Below are positions 35,471 through 44,754 of a stretch of 64,000 nt of DNA, piece by piece (the stretch's first letter is position 1; every line of letters starts with the position of its first letter). The notes under the pieces are model-generated. The model was not told the DNA's origin. It saw nothing but the letters and a program-made list of their open reading frames with translations, and ran no database searches. The stretch is from positions 248,001 to 312,000 of the forward strand of contig NZ_CAADHO010000001.1 in the NCBI RefSeq assembly GCF_900699765.1, written 5' to 3'. Made by a program: the position numbers and the translations under genes. The stretch is from Desulfoluna butyratoxydans. Its GTDB lineage: Bacteria > Desulfobacterota > Desulfobacteria > Desulfobacterales > Desulfolunaceae.

Positions 35471-38086
35471 ATGTTGACATTTCGACGAAAACGCAAAACC
35501 AAGACCCCCGTGGGCGATGCCATGCGGGTCCACTACTCGAACTACATCCCCGAAAGAGGGGGCGCCATCTCCGATCTGCTGCGCCGATTCATGTTCAGAA
35601 ACATCGTGCTCTCCGAGACGGAGAAAGAAAAGATCACCCAGCTGGACGAAAACGGCATCTTTGTCTATGCGTCCAAGTACCGGAGCCACTTCTCTTTTCT
35701 CTACTTTCACACCCGGCTCAAACAGATGGGCCTGCCCTTCCCCACCATCGGTTTTGACTGCACCATCTACGCATGGCAGCCCCTCGGCCACCTCCTGGGG
35801 ATCATGGGCTCTCACATCCGCTATTTTTTCCGCCATTTTTCCGTGCCCGACCCGGTGGAAAGCGGCCACTTCAAAAACCAGCTCTTAAACGGCAAAACCG
35901 CCATCCTGCCCCTCATCGGTCGGGACGCCTTTTACCGAAGCTTCGTCAAATCCAAAACCGACCCCATCGCCTGCCTGCTGGAACTCCAGGCCGAAACCGA
36001 CAGGCCCCTGTACATCATCCCCGAAGTGATGATCTTTTCCATGAAGCCCAAGAAAAGCGGGCTCTCCTTTTTCGACATCCTCTTCGGCACCCGGGAGCGT
36101 CCGGGCAAAGTCCGGCGCCTTGCCGGCATCTTCAAACGCAACAAAGAGAGCTTTGTGGAGTTCTGCGACCCGGTCTGCCTCAAGACCTGGCTGGCCGCCC
36201 CGGGCATGGAAGAAAAGTCCATAGGGGAACAGGCCCTGCTGCTGCGCCGCGAGCTCATCGAGCAGCTCAACCGTCACCGACAGACCATCACCGGACCGGT
36301 CCTGAAAAGCCGCCAGGAGATCCGCGAAAGCATCCTCACCGGAAAGTCCCTCAAAAACTTTATGATCCAGCACGCCGAAGAGAGCGACACCCCCTTGCAG
36401 GAGGTGCACAAGAAAGCGGACACCTATCTCGACGAGATTGCCGCCAACTACAGCTCCCGCTGGATCCGCATCTTTGAGGTTTTCCTGGACCGCCTCTTCA
36501 AGAGCCTTTTTGAAGGCATCGTCACCGATAAAAAAGGGATCGCCCGGGTCAAGATCCGCTCCAAGCAGTCCCCGCTGATCCTGGTTCCCTGCCACAAGAG
36601 CCACCTGGACTACCTGATCCTCTCCTACGTCTTTAAAAAGCACAACATGCCCTGTCCCCATATCGCTGCAGGACGAAACCTCTCCTTCTGGCCCCTGGGC
36701 ATTGTCTTAAGGGGCGGGGGCGCCTTTTTCATGCGCCGCACCTTTAAAGGGGCCAAGCTCTACTCCCGGGTCTTCTTCGAATACATGTCCAAGCTCCTCT
36801 CCGAAGGGTTCAACGTGGAGCTTTTCATCGAAGGCACCCGAAGCCGGACCGGTAAGCTCCTCTCCCCCAAGGTTGGCCTGCTCTCCATGCTGGTGGACGC
36901 CTGCAGACAAGGGGCCTGCGAAGACCTTCAGTTCGTGCCGGTCTACTTCGGCTACGACAGGGTGCTGGAAGAGGACGCCTACCTCCACGAAGTGGAAGGC
37001 GGGGACAAAGAGTCGGAGAACCTGGGCCAGCTCATCAAGGCGCGCCGTTTCCTGAAACGCCGCTACGGCAAAGTGTACGTCAACTTCCATGAGCCCATTT
37101 CCCTGTCCGACGTGGTCAAAGAGCAGGGACTCGACTTCAAGGGCATGGACACGGATCAACACAACACCTTCTGCAACGACCTGGGCTACCGAATCATCAA
37201 CAGCATCAACGATGTCTCCATCGCCACCCCCTACGGAGTCGTGGCAAGCGCGGTGCTCAACAGCATGAAAAAACGCTTCACCTTTGAGCAGGCCCTGGAA
37301 GACATCCGCCTCTACACCGATCACCTGGACGCCATGGACGTCTGGGTGGCCGACTCCCTCGGGGAAAACCGGGAGCGGTCCTTCCAGAGCGTTCTGGACA
37401 GCTACGTCAGGCGCAAATTCCTGGAGTGCGGCTCCGACTGCAAAGGCCACCTGGACCCGGGAACGGTTTTCAACCTTCCGGAAGGCCAGCGCCCTGTACT
37501 GGACTACTACAAAAACAACTGCATCATCCACTTCATCTCCGCGGCCATGACGGCCCTTGCCATCAAGGAGGTCAACCGCTTCCAGTTCCAGGCAGGAGAA
37601 CTTCTGGAAGCCTACGACTTCCTGGCCGATCTTTTTGACCCGGAGTTTGCATTCAACCGCACGGCCACCTCGGAGTACATGGTGCGAAAAGACCTCAAGG
37701 CCTTCATCGACACCCACACCATCGTGCCCCACGAATCCAGCCCGGACACTTACGAGATCACCCCGGACGGCCTGAGAAAGCTCACCCTCTTCTCCCGGTT
37801 CCTCAGGACCTACCTGGAGTCGTACCTGGTGGCCCTCACCGCCTATGAGTCCAAAAAGGCATCCAAGCTGGACGGCAAAGCCATGGTGAAGAAGTGCCAG
37901 AACCTCGGCAAAAAAATGTTCAAGGTAAACGAGATCGAGCTCCCCGAGGCCCTGAGCGACATCACCTTTAAAAACGCGGTCCGCCACTTCAAGGACAAAG
38001 GCATCCTCGACGAGACCAGCGGAGAAGCCACCCACTCCTTCTACAAAAACTCCATTCGCCACTACCTGGAGGTGATGGAGAAATAG
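35471..38086 (+). CDS. plsB: Glycerol-3-phosphate acyltransferase PlsB
   Basis: The 871-residue membrane enzyme acylates glycerol-3-phosphate at position 1, the first step of phospholipid synthesis. The catalytic block is PCHKSHLDYL (HX4D), then FFMRRTFKGAKLYSRVFFEYM-type residues (GAFFMRR and KLY), FIEGTRSRTGKLLSPKVGLL and a VPVYFGYDRVLE block, in the order known for PlsB. Length is close to enterobacterial PlsB (about 800). The upstream ribosome binding site is weak, so the exact start is uncertain. A terminator follows at 38177. Confidence 0.93.
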   Translation: MLTFRRKRKTKTPVGDAMRVHYSNYIPERGGAISDLLRRFMFRNIVLSETEKEKITQLDENGIFVYASKYRSHFSFLYFHTRLKQMGLPFPTIGFDCTIYAWQPLGHLLGIMGSHIRYFFRHFSVPDPVESGHFKNQLLNGKTAILPLIGRDAFYRSFVKSKTDPIACLLELQAETDRPLYIIPEVMIFSMKPKKSGLSFFDILFGTRERPGKVRRLAGIFKRNKESFVEFCDPVCLKTWLAAPGMEEKSIGEQALLLRRELIEQLNRHRQTITGPVLKSRQEIRESILTGKSLKNFMIQHAEESDTPLQEVHKKADTYLDEIAANYSSRWIRIFEVFLDRLFKSLFEGIVTDKKGIARVKIRSKQSPLILVPCHKSHLDYLILSYVFKKHNMPCPHIAAGRNLSFWPLGIVLRGGGAFFMRRTFKGAKLYSRVFFEYMSKLLSEGFNVELFIEGTRSRTGKLLSPKVGLLSMLVDACRQGACEDLQFVPVYFGYDRVLEEDAYLHEVEGGDKESENLGQLIKARRFLKRRYGKVYVNFHEPISLSDVVKEQGLDFKGMDTDQHNTFCNDLGYRIINSINDVSIATPYGVVASAVLNSMKKRFTFEQALEDIRLYTDHLDAMDVWVADSLGENRERSFQSVLDSYVRRKFLECGSDCKGHLDPGTVFNLPEGQRPVLDYYKNNCIIHFISAAMTALAIKEVNRFQFQAGELLEAYDFLADLFDPEFAFNRTATSEYMVRKDLKAFIDTHTIVPHESSPDTYEITPDGLRKLTLFSRFLRTYLESYLVALTAYESKKASKLDGKAMVKKCQNLGKKMFKVNEIELPEALSDITFKNAVRHFKDKGILDETSGEATHSFYKNSIRHYLEVMEK

Positions 38087-38089
38087 CTT

Positions 38090-38133
38090 GGCTAAAAAGG
38101 CTAAAGGCTAAAGGCTAAAGGCTAAAGGCTAAA
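38090..38133. repeat. 7-bp tandem repeat (GGCTAAA)
   Basis: Five perfect GGCTAAA units in tandem (38099-38133), with a sixth at 38090-38096 separated by two bases, immediately after the plsB stop codon. Copy number is likely to vary between strains. Confidence 0.9.
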
Positions 38134-38176
38134 GGACCTTAAGCAGCTTCGGTTGGAGCTGTCACGTGATGAATCA

Positions 38177-38217
38177 AAGCCGTGGGCGACTCGCTGGAGT
38201 GGCCCACGGCTTTTTTG
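38177..38217 (+). terminator. Terminator after plsB
   Basis: AGCCGTGGGC and GCCCACGGCT form a 10-bp stem with a 14-nt loop, followed by TTTTTT on the plus strand. Confidence 0.88.
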
Positions 38218-38257
38218 GTGAATAGAAAAAAAGGGCGTAACTGTTGAGATCAAAAAA

Positions 38258-38476
38258 GCCTCCGGGGGCCCTGCCGGGGGCCAAACTTTTAAAAAGTTTG
38301 ACAAACAGGATTCGAGAGCAATTTCGGCCACGTCACTGATACTGGCGAATCATATGCTTTGGACTTAATAAGTCTGTAGCTCTCTTTTCCCTCAGCCCCT
38401 CGGGGCTGAGGGAAAAGAGAGCTACAACCGAAAAGTTTTTGGTCCAGCTTTTTTCAAAAAGCTGGCCGCCGGAGGC
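38258..38476 (+). repeat. Hairpin-rich intergenic element, copy 3
   Basis: Starts GCCTCCGGGGGCCCTGCC with the palindrome CAAACTTTT-A-AAAAGTTTG. It contains a perfect 24-bp inverted repeat (38376-38399 with 38402-38425) with only 2 nt between the arms, then a CAGCTTTTTTCAAAAAGCTG hairpin and ends GCCGCCGGAGGC. It lies between plsB and the MurU-AmgK gene. Confidence 0.82.
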
Positions 38477-38591
38477 AGTGCGGTTAAGTTCATAATGGCC
38501 AAGTAGGAACAACGTATCCTGTTGGGTCGAAGCTTGTGAGGCAGTCCGCACACACCATCAGCGTTTGTGTCGGGCGAAGCCCGAGTCAAAG

Positions 38592-38674
38592 GCCCTTGCG
38601 GTTTGGCCCGAGGAGCGAGGGACTAAGCGCAAGGGCAATCAGCTTTCGAGGTCGCTCACCTCGCCGCCGGAGGC
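38592..38674 (+). repeat. Partial element (right half) before the MurU-AmgK gene
   Basis: This right half matches copies 1 and 2: stem GCCCTTGCG/CGCAAGGGC (38592-38600 with 38628-38636) around CCC-GAGGAGCGA-GGG, then a GAGGT/ACCTC hairpin and the end GCCGCCGGAGGC. The left half is not present unless copy 3 supplies it. The rest of 38477-38591 includes only a small CGGGC-GAA-GCCCG hairpin. Confidence 0.75.
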
Positions 38675-38712
38675 AGGCTTTTTCATGCACTTTAACCATA
38701 GAAGGCAATGAC

Positions 38713-40401
38713 ATGCAGGCAATGATACTGGCGGCGGGGCTTGGGACCCGGCTGCTTCCCCACACCGAGGTTCGGCCCAAGCCCTTGTTCACCATTGGCG
38801 GGGTCACGCTCCTGGAGCGGCACATCAATGCCCTGGCCGACGCAGGATTTGACGCTGTCATCATCAACACCTGCCACCTGGCAGAAGAGATCCACCGGTT
38901 TATCGACCACAAATCATGGCCGGTAAAGGTCCACCTGCGACAGGAAGAGACCCTGCTGGACAGCGCCGGTGCCGTGGCCAATGTGGCGGACCTTCTGGAC
39001 GGCTCCCCCCTGCTGGTTGTCAACGGGGATACCTTAACGGACATCGACCCCAAGGCCCTTTACGAAGCCCACCTGGAACAAGGCAATACGGCCACCCTGG
39101 CCCTTATGGATCGCCCTGAGTTCAACAATGTGTCCGTGGATACCCAAGGGCAGATCCGAGCTTTTCGGGAGCCCACCCCCAAAGACATGCAAAGGCTTGC
39201 CTTCACCGGTATGCAGGTGCTGTCCCCCGAAGCAATGGCTGCCATTCCCAAACGAGCGTACGGCATGGTGGACCTCTACCGGGACCTCATCGCCAAGGGT
39301 AAAAAGGTTCAGGGTATTGCCCTGGAGACTTGCCTCTGGTTCGACTGCGGCACCGAGGCCCGTTACCTGGAGGCCACCAAGGCCCTCATGGTCCCGGAGG
39401 CCTTCAAAAACACCTTTGACTCGGCCCAGGGCCCCTTTGAAACAATCCCCTTGAAAGGGGACGGCTCCGACCGCAGGTGGTCCCGCATCACAAGCCCCGA
39501 GGGAACCCTCATTTCCTGTGAGCACGGTATTCATCCAGGTTTTGCCACAGAGGAGGCCGAATCCATGATCCGCATCGGTACCCACCTCCGCACCAAAGGC
39601 ATTCCCATCTCCCCTGTTGTCAGCGGTGATGCCGTCTCCGGCCTTGTCCTCGTCAAAGACGCCGGCAACACTCACCTCGCCGAATTGGCCAGAACCCTGC
39701 CCGAGCCCGAGGTAGAAAGCCTATACCAAAAGGTCATCAACACGCTGATCCGTTTCTCACAGGAGGGTATCCAGGGCTTTGAGAGCGCATGGTGCTGGCA
39801 GACACCTGCGTACGATAAAGAGATGATCCTCACCATGGAGTGCCGCTACTTTATGGATGCCTTCATCAACGGCTACCTTGGCATGAACGAATCCGCAGAG
39901 CCCTACCAGGCCGCCTTCAACCTCATCGCCGACAAGGCCCTTGAAGGTTCCCTCACCGGCCTCATGCACCGGGACTTCCAGTCCCGAAACATCATGGTCC
40001 ATCAAGATGCATCCGGCGCATACATCCCGACTATCATCGACTTCCAAGGCGCTCGCCGCGGTCCCTTTCAGTACGATCTCGCATCGCTCCTCATCGACCC
40101 ATACGCAAACCTGCCCCTCCCCATGCAAGACCGGCTTCTTTCCTATACCATCCGGACAATTGCAAACCAGGGCATTCCTACGGAAAAAGAATTTCGCACC
40201 AGCTACACTTTCTGCTCCATCACCCGAAACCTCCAGATGCTGGGAGCCTTCGGTAAGTTGACCCAAAAGGGCAAAGCTAATTTCGAAAAGCACATCCCCT
40301 TAGCCCTTGCCACCCTTGGCAACCGCCTCAGAAACCTAAATAACCAATACCTTACAGATCTTTTCAGGTTGATAGAAAAAGCAACGCCGACGGCAAGGTG
40401 A
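38713..40401 (+). CDS. Fused MurU-AmgK: MurNAc-1-phosphate uridylyltransferase and MurNAc/GlcNAc kinase
   Basis: The 562-residue protein joins two enzymes of the peptidoglycan recycling route to UDP-MurNAc. Residues about 1-230 are a nucleotidyltransferase like MurU (LAAGLGTRLLPHTEVRPKP, VVNGDTLTD). Residues about 240-562 are an aminoglycoside-phosphotransferase-type kinase like AmgK (catalytic HRDFQSRN at 419-426, metal-binding DFQ at 443-445, then YDLASLLIDPYA). In Pseudomonas these are separate neighbouring genes. The ATG at 38713 has GAAGG 7 nt upstream. The assignment is by resemblance; sugar specificity is inferred. Confidence 0.82.
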   Translation: MQAMILAAGLGTRLLPHTEVRPKPLFTIGGVTLLERHINALADAGFDAVIINTCHLAEEIHRFIDHKSWPVKVHLRQEETLLDSAGAVANVADLLDGSPLLVVNGDTLTDIDPKALYEAHLEQGNTATLALMDRPEFNNVSVDTQGQIRAFREPTPKDMQRLAFTGMQVLSPEAMAAIPKRAYGMVDLYRDLIAKGKKVQGIALETCLWFDCGTEARYLEATKALMVPEAFKNTFDSAQGPFETIPLKGDGSDRRWSRITSPEGTLISCEHGIHPGFATEEAESMIRIGTHLRTKGIPISPVVSGDAVSGLVLVKDAGNTHLAELARTLPEPEVESLYQKVINTLIRFSQEGIQGFESAWCWQTPAYDKEMILTMECRYFMDAFINGYLGMNESAEPYQAAFNLIADKALEGSLTGLMHRDFQSRNIMVHQDASGAYIPTIIDFQGARRGPFQYDLASLLIDPYANLPLPMQDRLLSYTIRTIANQGIPTEKEFRTSYTFCSITRNLQMLGAFGKLTQKGKANFEKHIPLALATLGNRLRNLNNQYLTDLFRLIEKATPTAR

Positions 40402-40457
40402 GCGATGGTTGTTGTCCCATGTGCAGGTGCCACTCCTATTCATTTTACGACAACGAA

Positions 40458-40489
40458 AAAGCCAACCCGATGAATGCCAGGTTGGCTTT
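40458..40489 (-). terminator. Terminator of the pilus operon (bidirectional)
   Basis: AAAGCCAACC (40458-40467) pairs with GGTTGGCTTT (40480-40489). A T run follows on the minus strand and a weaker one on the plus strand, between the convergent MurU-AmgK and pilY1 genes. Confidence 0.85.
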
Positions 40490-40519
40490 GAAAATTGAAA
40501 CGACATTACAAGTGAATGA

Positions 40520-43500
40520 TTACAAATCCGCACCGCTGTGCTTCCAGTAATCGGGCACAACAACAGGGATTTCAGGGTCTATGATTTTTCCCTCACCCGT
40601 GCTGATGAGAACCTTTCCCGTATTTTTATCAAAAACAAGGGCTGGCTGAGGCATGGGGTTGTTCTTTATAAGATACGATTTGACAGAAAAAGCATTATGA
40701 CAAGTATTCACAACATAAATACGCCCTGCACCGGGCTCACACTCAGCTGCCGGGTTACATATATCCAAAGGATCCGCAGGCACGACTACTGGCGGAGTAT
40801 ATGTTCCAAATATCATATTATTGCCTACTACGAGAGGCTCTGAAATCATTTTTTCCCCCGGAGTATCGACAAGAACGTTCCCCTTGTACCTTTTGCAAGG
40901 GAAATTAAAAAACCAGCCTTTGACCTCTCCCTCATCACAACGGGTCAAACAATCGTGATAGGCAGACGAACATTCTGTTTCACATGGCTCCGGGTCAACT
41001 GCATCCAAGCAAGTTTCAAAACATGCTGTTTCACAAGTTGCCGGGTCATCTGCACCCAAACAATTCTCGGAGCATTCTGTCTCACACCTTTCCGGGTCAT
41101 ATGCATCCAGACAATTCTCGGAACATGCCACCGCCCCTTCGGAACAATACTCCTTGCAGGCCGTCGTCCTTTTTGGAGGATTCTTGGATATAGAATATGA
41201 TTCTAACACAACCCCGGAACCAACAATCGCAGGATTCGGTTTCATGGTAACCATTACCTGTGATAGATCCCTGCAGGCAAGTGCCTCCCCGCTCCATCGT
41301 TCAGGCACAGCATACACACTGTCAACAAATCCGGGATCCGCGTAGAGCGGATGCTCTCGGTCACCCGTTCCAAAGAAAACCATCTTCGTATCGCAGGCAT
41401 ACCCCGCCACAGGCGCATGAAAAATCTTCTGGTGATAATCCACCTGATGGTTGGCACCGTTCTCTGTCACAACCACATTGAATGTTTGTGCCGAGAAAAG
41501 CTTGTGCCCTACATTCCATCCGCCATTTGGCACTTTATCCTGAAAATCAGCGGTCAAATCATCAGACATATGATACACATTGCCGTTTAGATCTCCGGCA
41601 TAAATCCGTGAAAAAATCCGCTTATCATTTACATTTCGCTCATGATCATGATCGATAATCCTTGCTGAAATGATACATGCGTCACTCCCAAAACCGGTAT
41701 CCGGAAACCGCTTTATCAAATCGCCTTCAAAATCAAACAGCGCAACGAATCGTCCCTTCTTGTCAACACCGGGCCTCAGCTTGTCCTGATTTTCATCATA
41801 CCCTCCTGCCACAAGAAATCCTTTTTCCACCCCGCCCGATGTAGCCACCTGACAAAGCTGAGGCTTGCTCCATGAGAGCCCCCACCCCGTTGTTCCTCCG
41901 ACTCGGGCTTTATACACAGGTACATTACTGACGCCATCATTCACATTGGATACATCAATAATATGATAAAAAGATCCGGCGCGACGCTCTCCAATGACAA
42001 GGTACTCAGGTTTCCGCACGACATAGGAGTAGCTATCTTTATCGTTGTCAACCATGGTACCGGAATCGTCATATTTAACAAGACTGTAATACAACGTCAT
42101 AAAACCATCAGCAAACCACCGACCGGACACCTCTGACGTTCCACTGAGGTATCGTAACCGGTCAACGAAGTCGGGAAAAACAAACGCCCATACTTCTTCT
42201 CCGTTTGAATCAAAGCAGTGCAGCAGACCGTCATTTGCCCCGGCAAAAATGTACGATTGCCTCTCATAATCCCGGATCTCATCTTTCGGATACTGCGCCA
42301 CAACAATATTGGAATGAATGATGTCTCCAAGAGGCCACTCATACCCATAACCGTATACCTCAGTGGCTAAAAAATGGGCCAATCTCTCCCCTTCGTAATT
42401 GTTGGTATCATCTTTTTTAATGGCAAGGCTCGGTGCCCCTTCGCCCAAACCATCTGTTGCCAGATCCCCCAATATGCCCTGCCGCCAGATGCTGCCACCT
42501 TTGTACGCAACATAAATTCTGCGCCTTTGTTTTACAGCATTAAAGATGTCCGTCGGAGAAGGGGAATCCGGAAGGATAAGGCCATTATTGATTTTTCGAT
42601 ACAACCTTGATGCCACCCCCTGATCAGGAATCGAGGTATCGGTACTGTCTTTTTTGGTGGTTGTACCATTCGATACGGCCCAATAGTCTTTCACGGCCGT
42701 GTCCACCGATCCATTGGTTTCAAAAAGAGGGGTGTCTCCCTGCCCGACAACAACCTCGCCAGCCCTCTTAAACTTCTGGATATTCCCCATACCACGGCCG
42801 ATGCTGTTCAGGGTAAAGGTCGCCACGAAAATATCATCGCTTGAATAAATCATGTCGGCTTGGTTTATGGGGGTGGCAGCCCGAGAAAAGGAAAATGACG
42901 CTTCGACGGTATGAAGAACAGCATTCAACGCATCAATAATTTGCCCCTTATTGGTTGCAAGAATGTATCCCCCACCACCATTTTCACCAGTGTCTGCTAA
43001 AAGGTCTTCATCCAAATCATCCGCATTCACAGAAAGGTTTAAGCCGATAACATGCGTTGTAATATGCTGCTCGTCATCTTTGGCAGATAAATCTTTATGC
43101 TTGAGAAAGTAAGCAACATCATCAAGCCATTTCATTTTCAGGTTGGAGGCATTACATGAGTCGTCTGGGGTATCGTCCTCTGAGTCATTGGTATCATCAT
43201 CGTCGTCATTATCGAAAATACTATTCCAGCAAATAACATCTTCAAAATCATTGTCTGCATTTCCAATCGTTTCATCGGTAACCTCTTCACCTTTTTTATT
43301 ATAATAGCGAAATGTTTTCTTACTTGCATCATAGATCCATCGATAGGTAAAATCATCCGAATCAAACGTGATTAGCTTGCCATTGGAATCAAGCCAGCTG
43401 AAGTCATCCTTAGGCGCGCCGTCCGTAAGCAGAACAATGTAATTCTTTTGATCAGGACACTGAATGGGGGATGTGTAGGGATTTGCATCATCATAGTCGT

Positions 43501-44725
43501 TAAACCAGCTATCTTGTCCTGAAAAGTAAAGCCCGGCCTCGACGAGGCTTTCCGCAAGCGGTGTCTCCTTCGAAACATCCTTCATTCCATAGTATTCATA
43601 ACCAAAATACAACGGCCTCCCGTATTGAGACACGGCGGTCGACGCTTGATCTTCCCAAGGATAACGCCCATAGAGTGCATGTCGTAGGTCTATTGCGGAA
43701 TTATCATCGCACGGAATGGAAATATCCCCACCATTGCTCTTCCAGTGAGCCACATTGAGACCTGACCAGTAGTAATTCAAGTCAAACTGCATGACCCCGA
43801 ACCGCACTTCCAGAACATTATCCTGGATAACACTCCAAAGGGCGTCAATCCCCACATAACGCCTGGATCTCTCCTTTTCCAAATAATTCAAGAAATTTCC
43901 GGTCATCAATGTATACTTGATCGCACCACCACAACTCGAACCAAAAATTTCCCAGACTTTGCTCTTTGTCCAGCCCTTGGTACGCAACGCCGTTCTCGCT
44001 GATTCACACTCTATCACACCGTAATTTGCGTTATGGCGATTATCAACGTAAATTCCTTCGTTATCATCTATGCCATCGATAGAATTATTCAATGAATTAA
44101 ACTCACGAACCCCTCCCATCTTCACATAAATTTTATCGGTCTCGTAGTCACCGTAGCCGTCTTCGCTTCCGTCATTCCAGTAGTCCCTATATTGAATGCT
44201 TGAATCATATGATGTTGATGCACTTGCCCAAGGAATTTTTTCAGACTCACCCTCGGCATACTTCATGTAGTTGATATAGTTCCCTGAGGCGACGATCTTT
44301 TTTAACCCACTGTCACACGTGCCTGAGATTATTTTAAATTTCCCGACCCAAAACCCTTTCGTTTCAACCGCAGTCATCGCTTTCTCGCAAAGAGTTGGCG
44401 CTTGAATGATCCACCCATCTGAGCCAGGGTAAGTGTAATATCTTTTGTCCGACTTTTTATTCATTTGGCCTTTGTAAGAGGCAATCTTTTTTTCTACCTG
44501 ATCTTCCGAATCAGCGCTTGCTTTTTTATAGACAAATCCTGGGTCATACGGAGCTACCGTATCTGTGATCACATCTTTTTCCCTCATGGACAAAGAGGTA
44601 TCTATCAAAAACAAGACATTGGGCTTCACTGCCACGGAGCACTCGCTGAACACATCCGTATCGTATCCCCAGGCACTGGCACTGACCATCCCAGCCATCA
44701 CAACACCCATAATCCATTTTTTCAT
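40520..44725 (-). CDS. pilY1: PilY1-like type IV pilus tip adhesin with cysteine-rich CX3C insertion
   Basis: The 1401-residue protein starts with a signal peptide (about 1-20), then a von Willebrand A-like region with the MIDAS motif DTSLS (42-46). It has an Asp-rich, possibly calcium-binding stretch in the first half (DNA near 43150-43215) and a C-terminal PilC/PilY1 beta-propeller (about 780-1180 and onward). Between the propeller and the last blade is an insertion (1188-1264) with 14 cysteines in CX3C pairs (C1190/1194, 1201/1205, 1214/1218, and on). It is the last gene of the minor pilin operon, as is usual for pilY1, and has a terminator. PilY1 acts at the pilus tip in adhesion and surface sensing. 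Confidence 0.87.
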   Translation of the reverse strand: MKKWIMGVVMAGMVSASAWGYDTDVFSECSVAVKPNVLFLIDTSLSMREKDVITDTVAPYDPGFVYKKASADSEDQVEKKIASYKGQMNKKSDKRYYTYPGSDGWIIQAPTLCEKAMTAVETKGFWVGKFKIISGTCDSGLKKIVASGNYINYMKYAEGESEKIPWASASTSYDSSIQYRDYWNDGSEDGYGDYETDKIYVKMGGVREFNSLNNSIDGIDDNEGIYVDNRHNANYGVIECESARTALRTKGWTKSKVWEIFGSSCGGAIKYTLMTGNFLNYLEKERSRRYVGIDALWSVIQDNVLEVRFGVMQFDLNYYWSGLNVAHWKSNGGDISIPCDDNSAIDLRHALYGRYPWEDQASTAVSQYGRPLYFGYEYYGMKDVSKETPLAESLVEAGLYFSGQDSWFNDYDDANPYTSPIQCPDQKNYIVLLTDGAPKDDFSWLDSNGKLITFDSDDFTYRWIYDASKKTFRYYNKKGEEVTDETIGNADNDFEDVICWNSIFDNDDDDDTNDSEDDTPDDSCNASNLKMKWLDDVAYFLKHKDLSAKDDEQHITTHVIGLNLSVNADDLDEDLLADTGENGGGGYILATNKGQIIDALNAVLHTVEASFSFSRAATPINQADMIYSSDDIFVATFTLNSIGRGMGNIQKFKRAGEVVVGQGDTPLFETNGSVDTAVKDYWAVSNGTTTKKDSTDTSIPDQGVASRLYRKINNGLILPDSPSPTDIFNAVKQRRRIYVAYKGGSIWRQGILGDLATDGLGEGAPSLAIKKDDTNNYEGERLAHFLATEVYGYGYEWPLGDIIHSNIVVAQYPKDEIRDYERQSYIFAGANDGLLHCFDSNGEEVWAFVFPDFVDRLRYLSGTSEVSGRWFADGFMTLYYSLVKYDDSGTMVDNDKDSYSYVVRKPEYLVIGERRAGSFYHIIDVSNVNDGVSNVPVYKARVGGTTGWGLSWSKPQLCQVATSGGVEKGFLVAGGYDENQDKLRPGVDKKGRFVALFDFEGDLIKRFPDTGFGSDACIISARIIDHDHERNVNDKRIFSRIYAGDLNGNVYHMSDDLTADFQDKVPNGGWNVGHKLFSAQTFNVVVTENGANHQVDYHQKIFHAPVAGYACDTKMVFFGTGDREHPLYADPGFVDSVYAVPERWSGEALACRDLSQVMVTMKPNPAIVGSGVVLESYSISKNPPKRTTACKEYCSEGAVACSENCLDAYDPERCETECSENCLGADDPATCETACFETCLDAVDPEPCETECSSAYHDCLTRCDEGEVKGWFFNFPCKRYKGNVLVDTPGEKMISEPLVVGNNMIFGTYTPPVVVPADPLDICNPAAECEPGAGRIYVVNTCHNAFSVKSYLIKNNPMPQPALVFDKNTGKVLISTGEGKIIDPEIPVVVPDYWKHSGADL

Positions 44726-44754
44726 GACGTTTTCCCCCCTGGTGGTAGCGGATG

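Noticed and set aside
36707..38062. Minus-strand frame of 451 codons antisense to plsB
   Set aside because: No domain or ribosome binding site; plsB is well supported on the plus strand.
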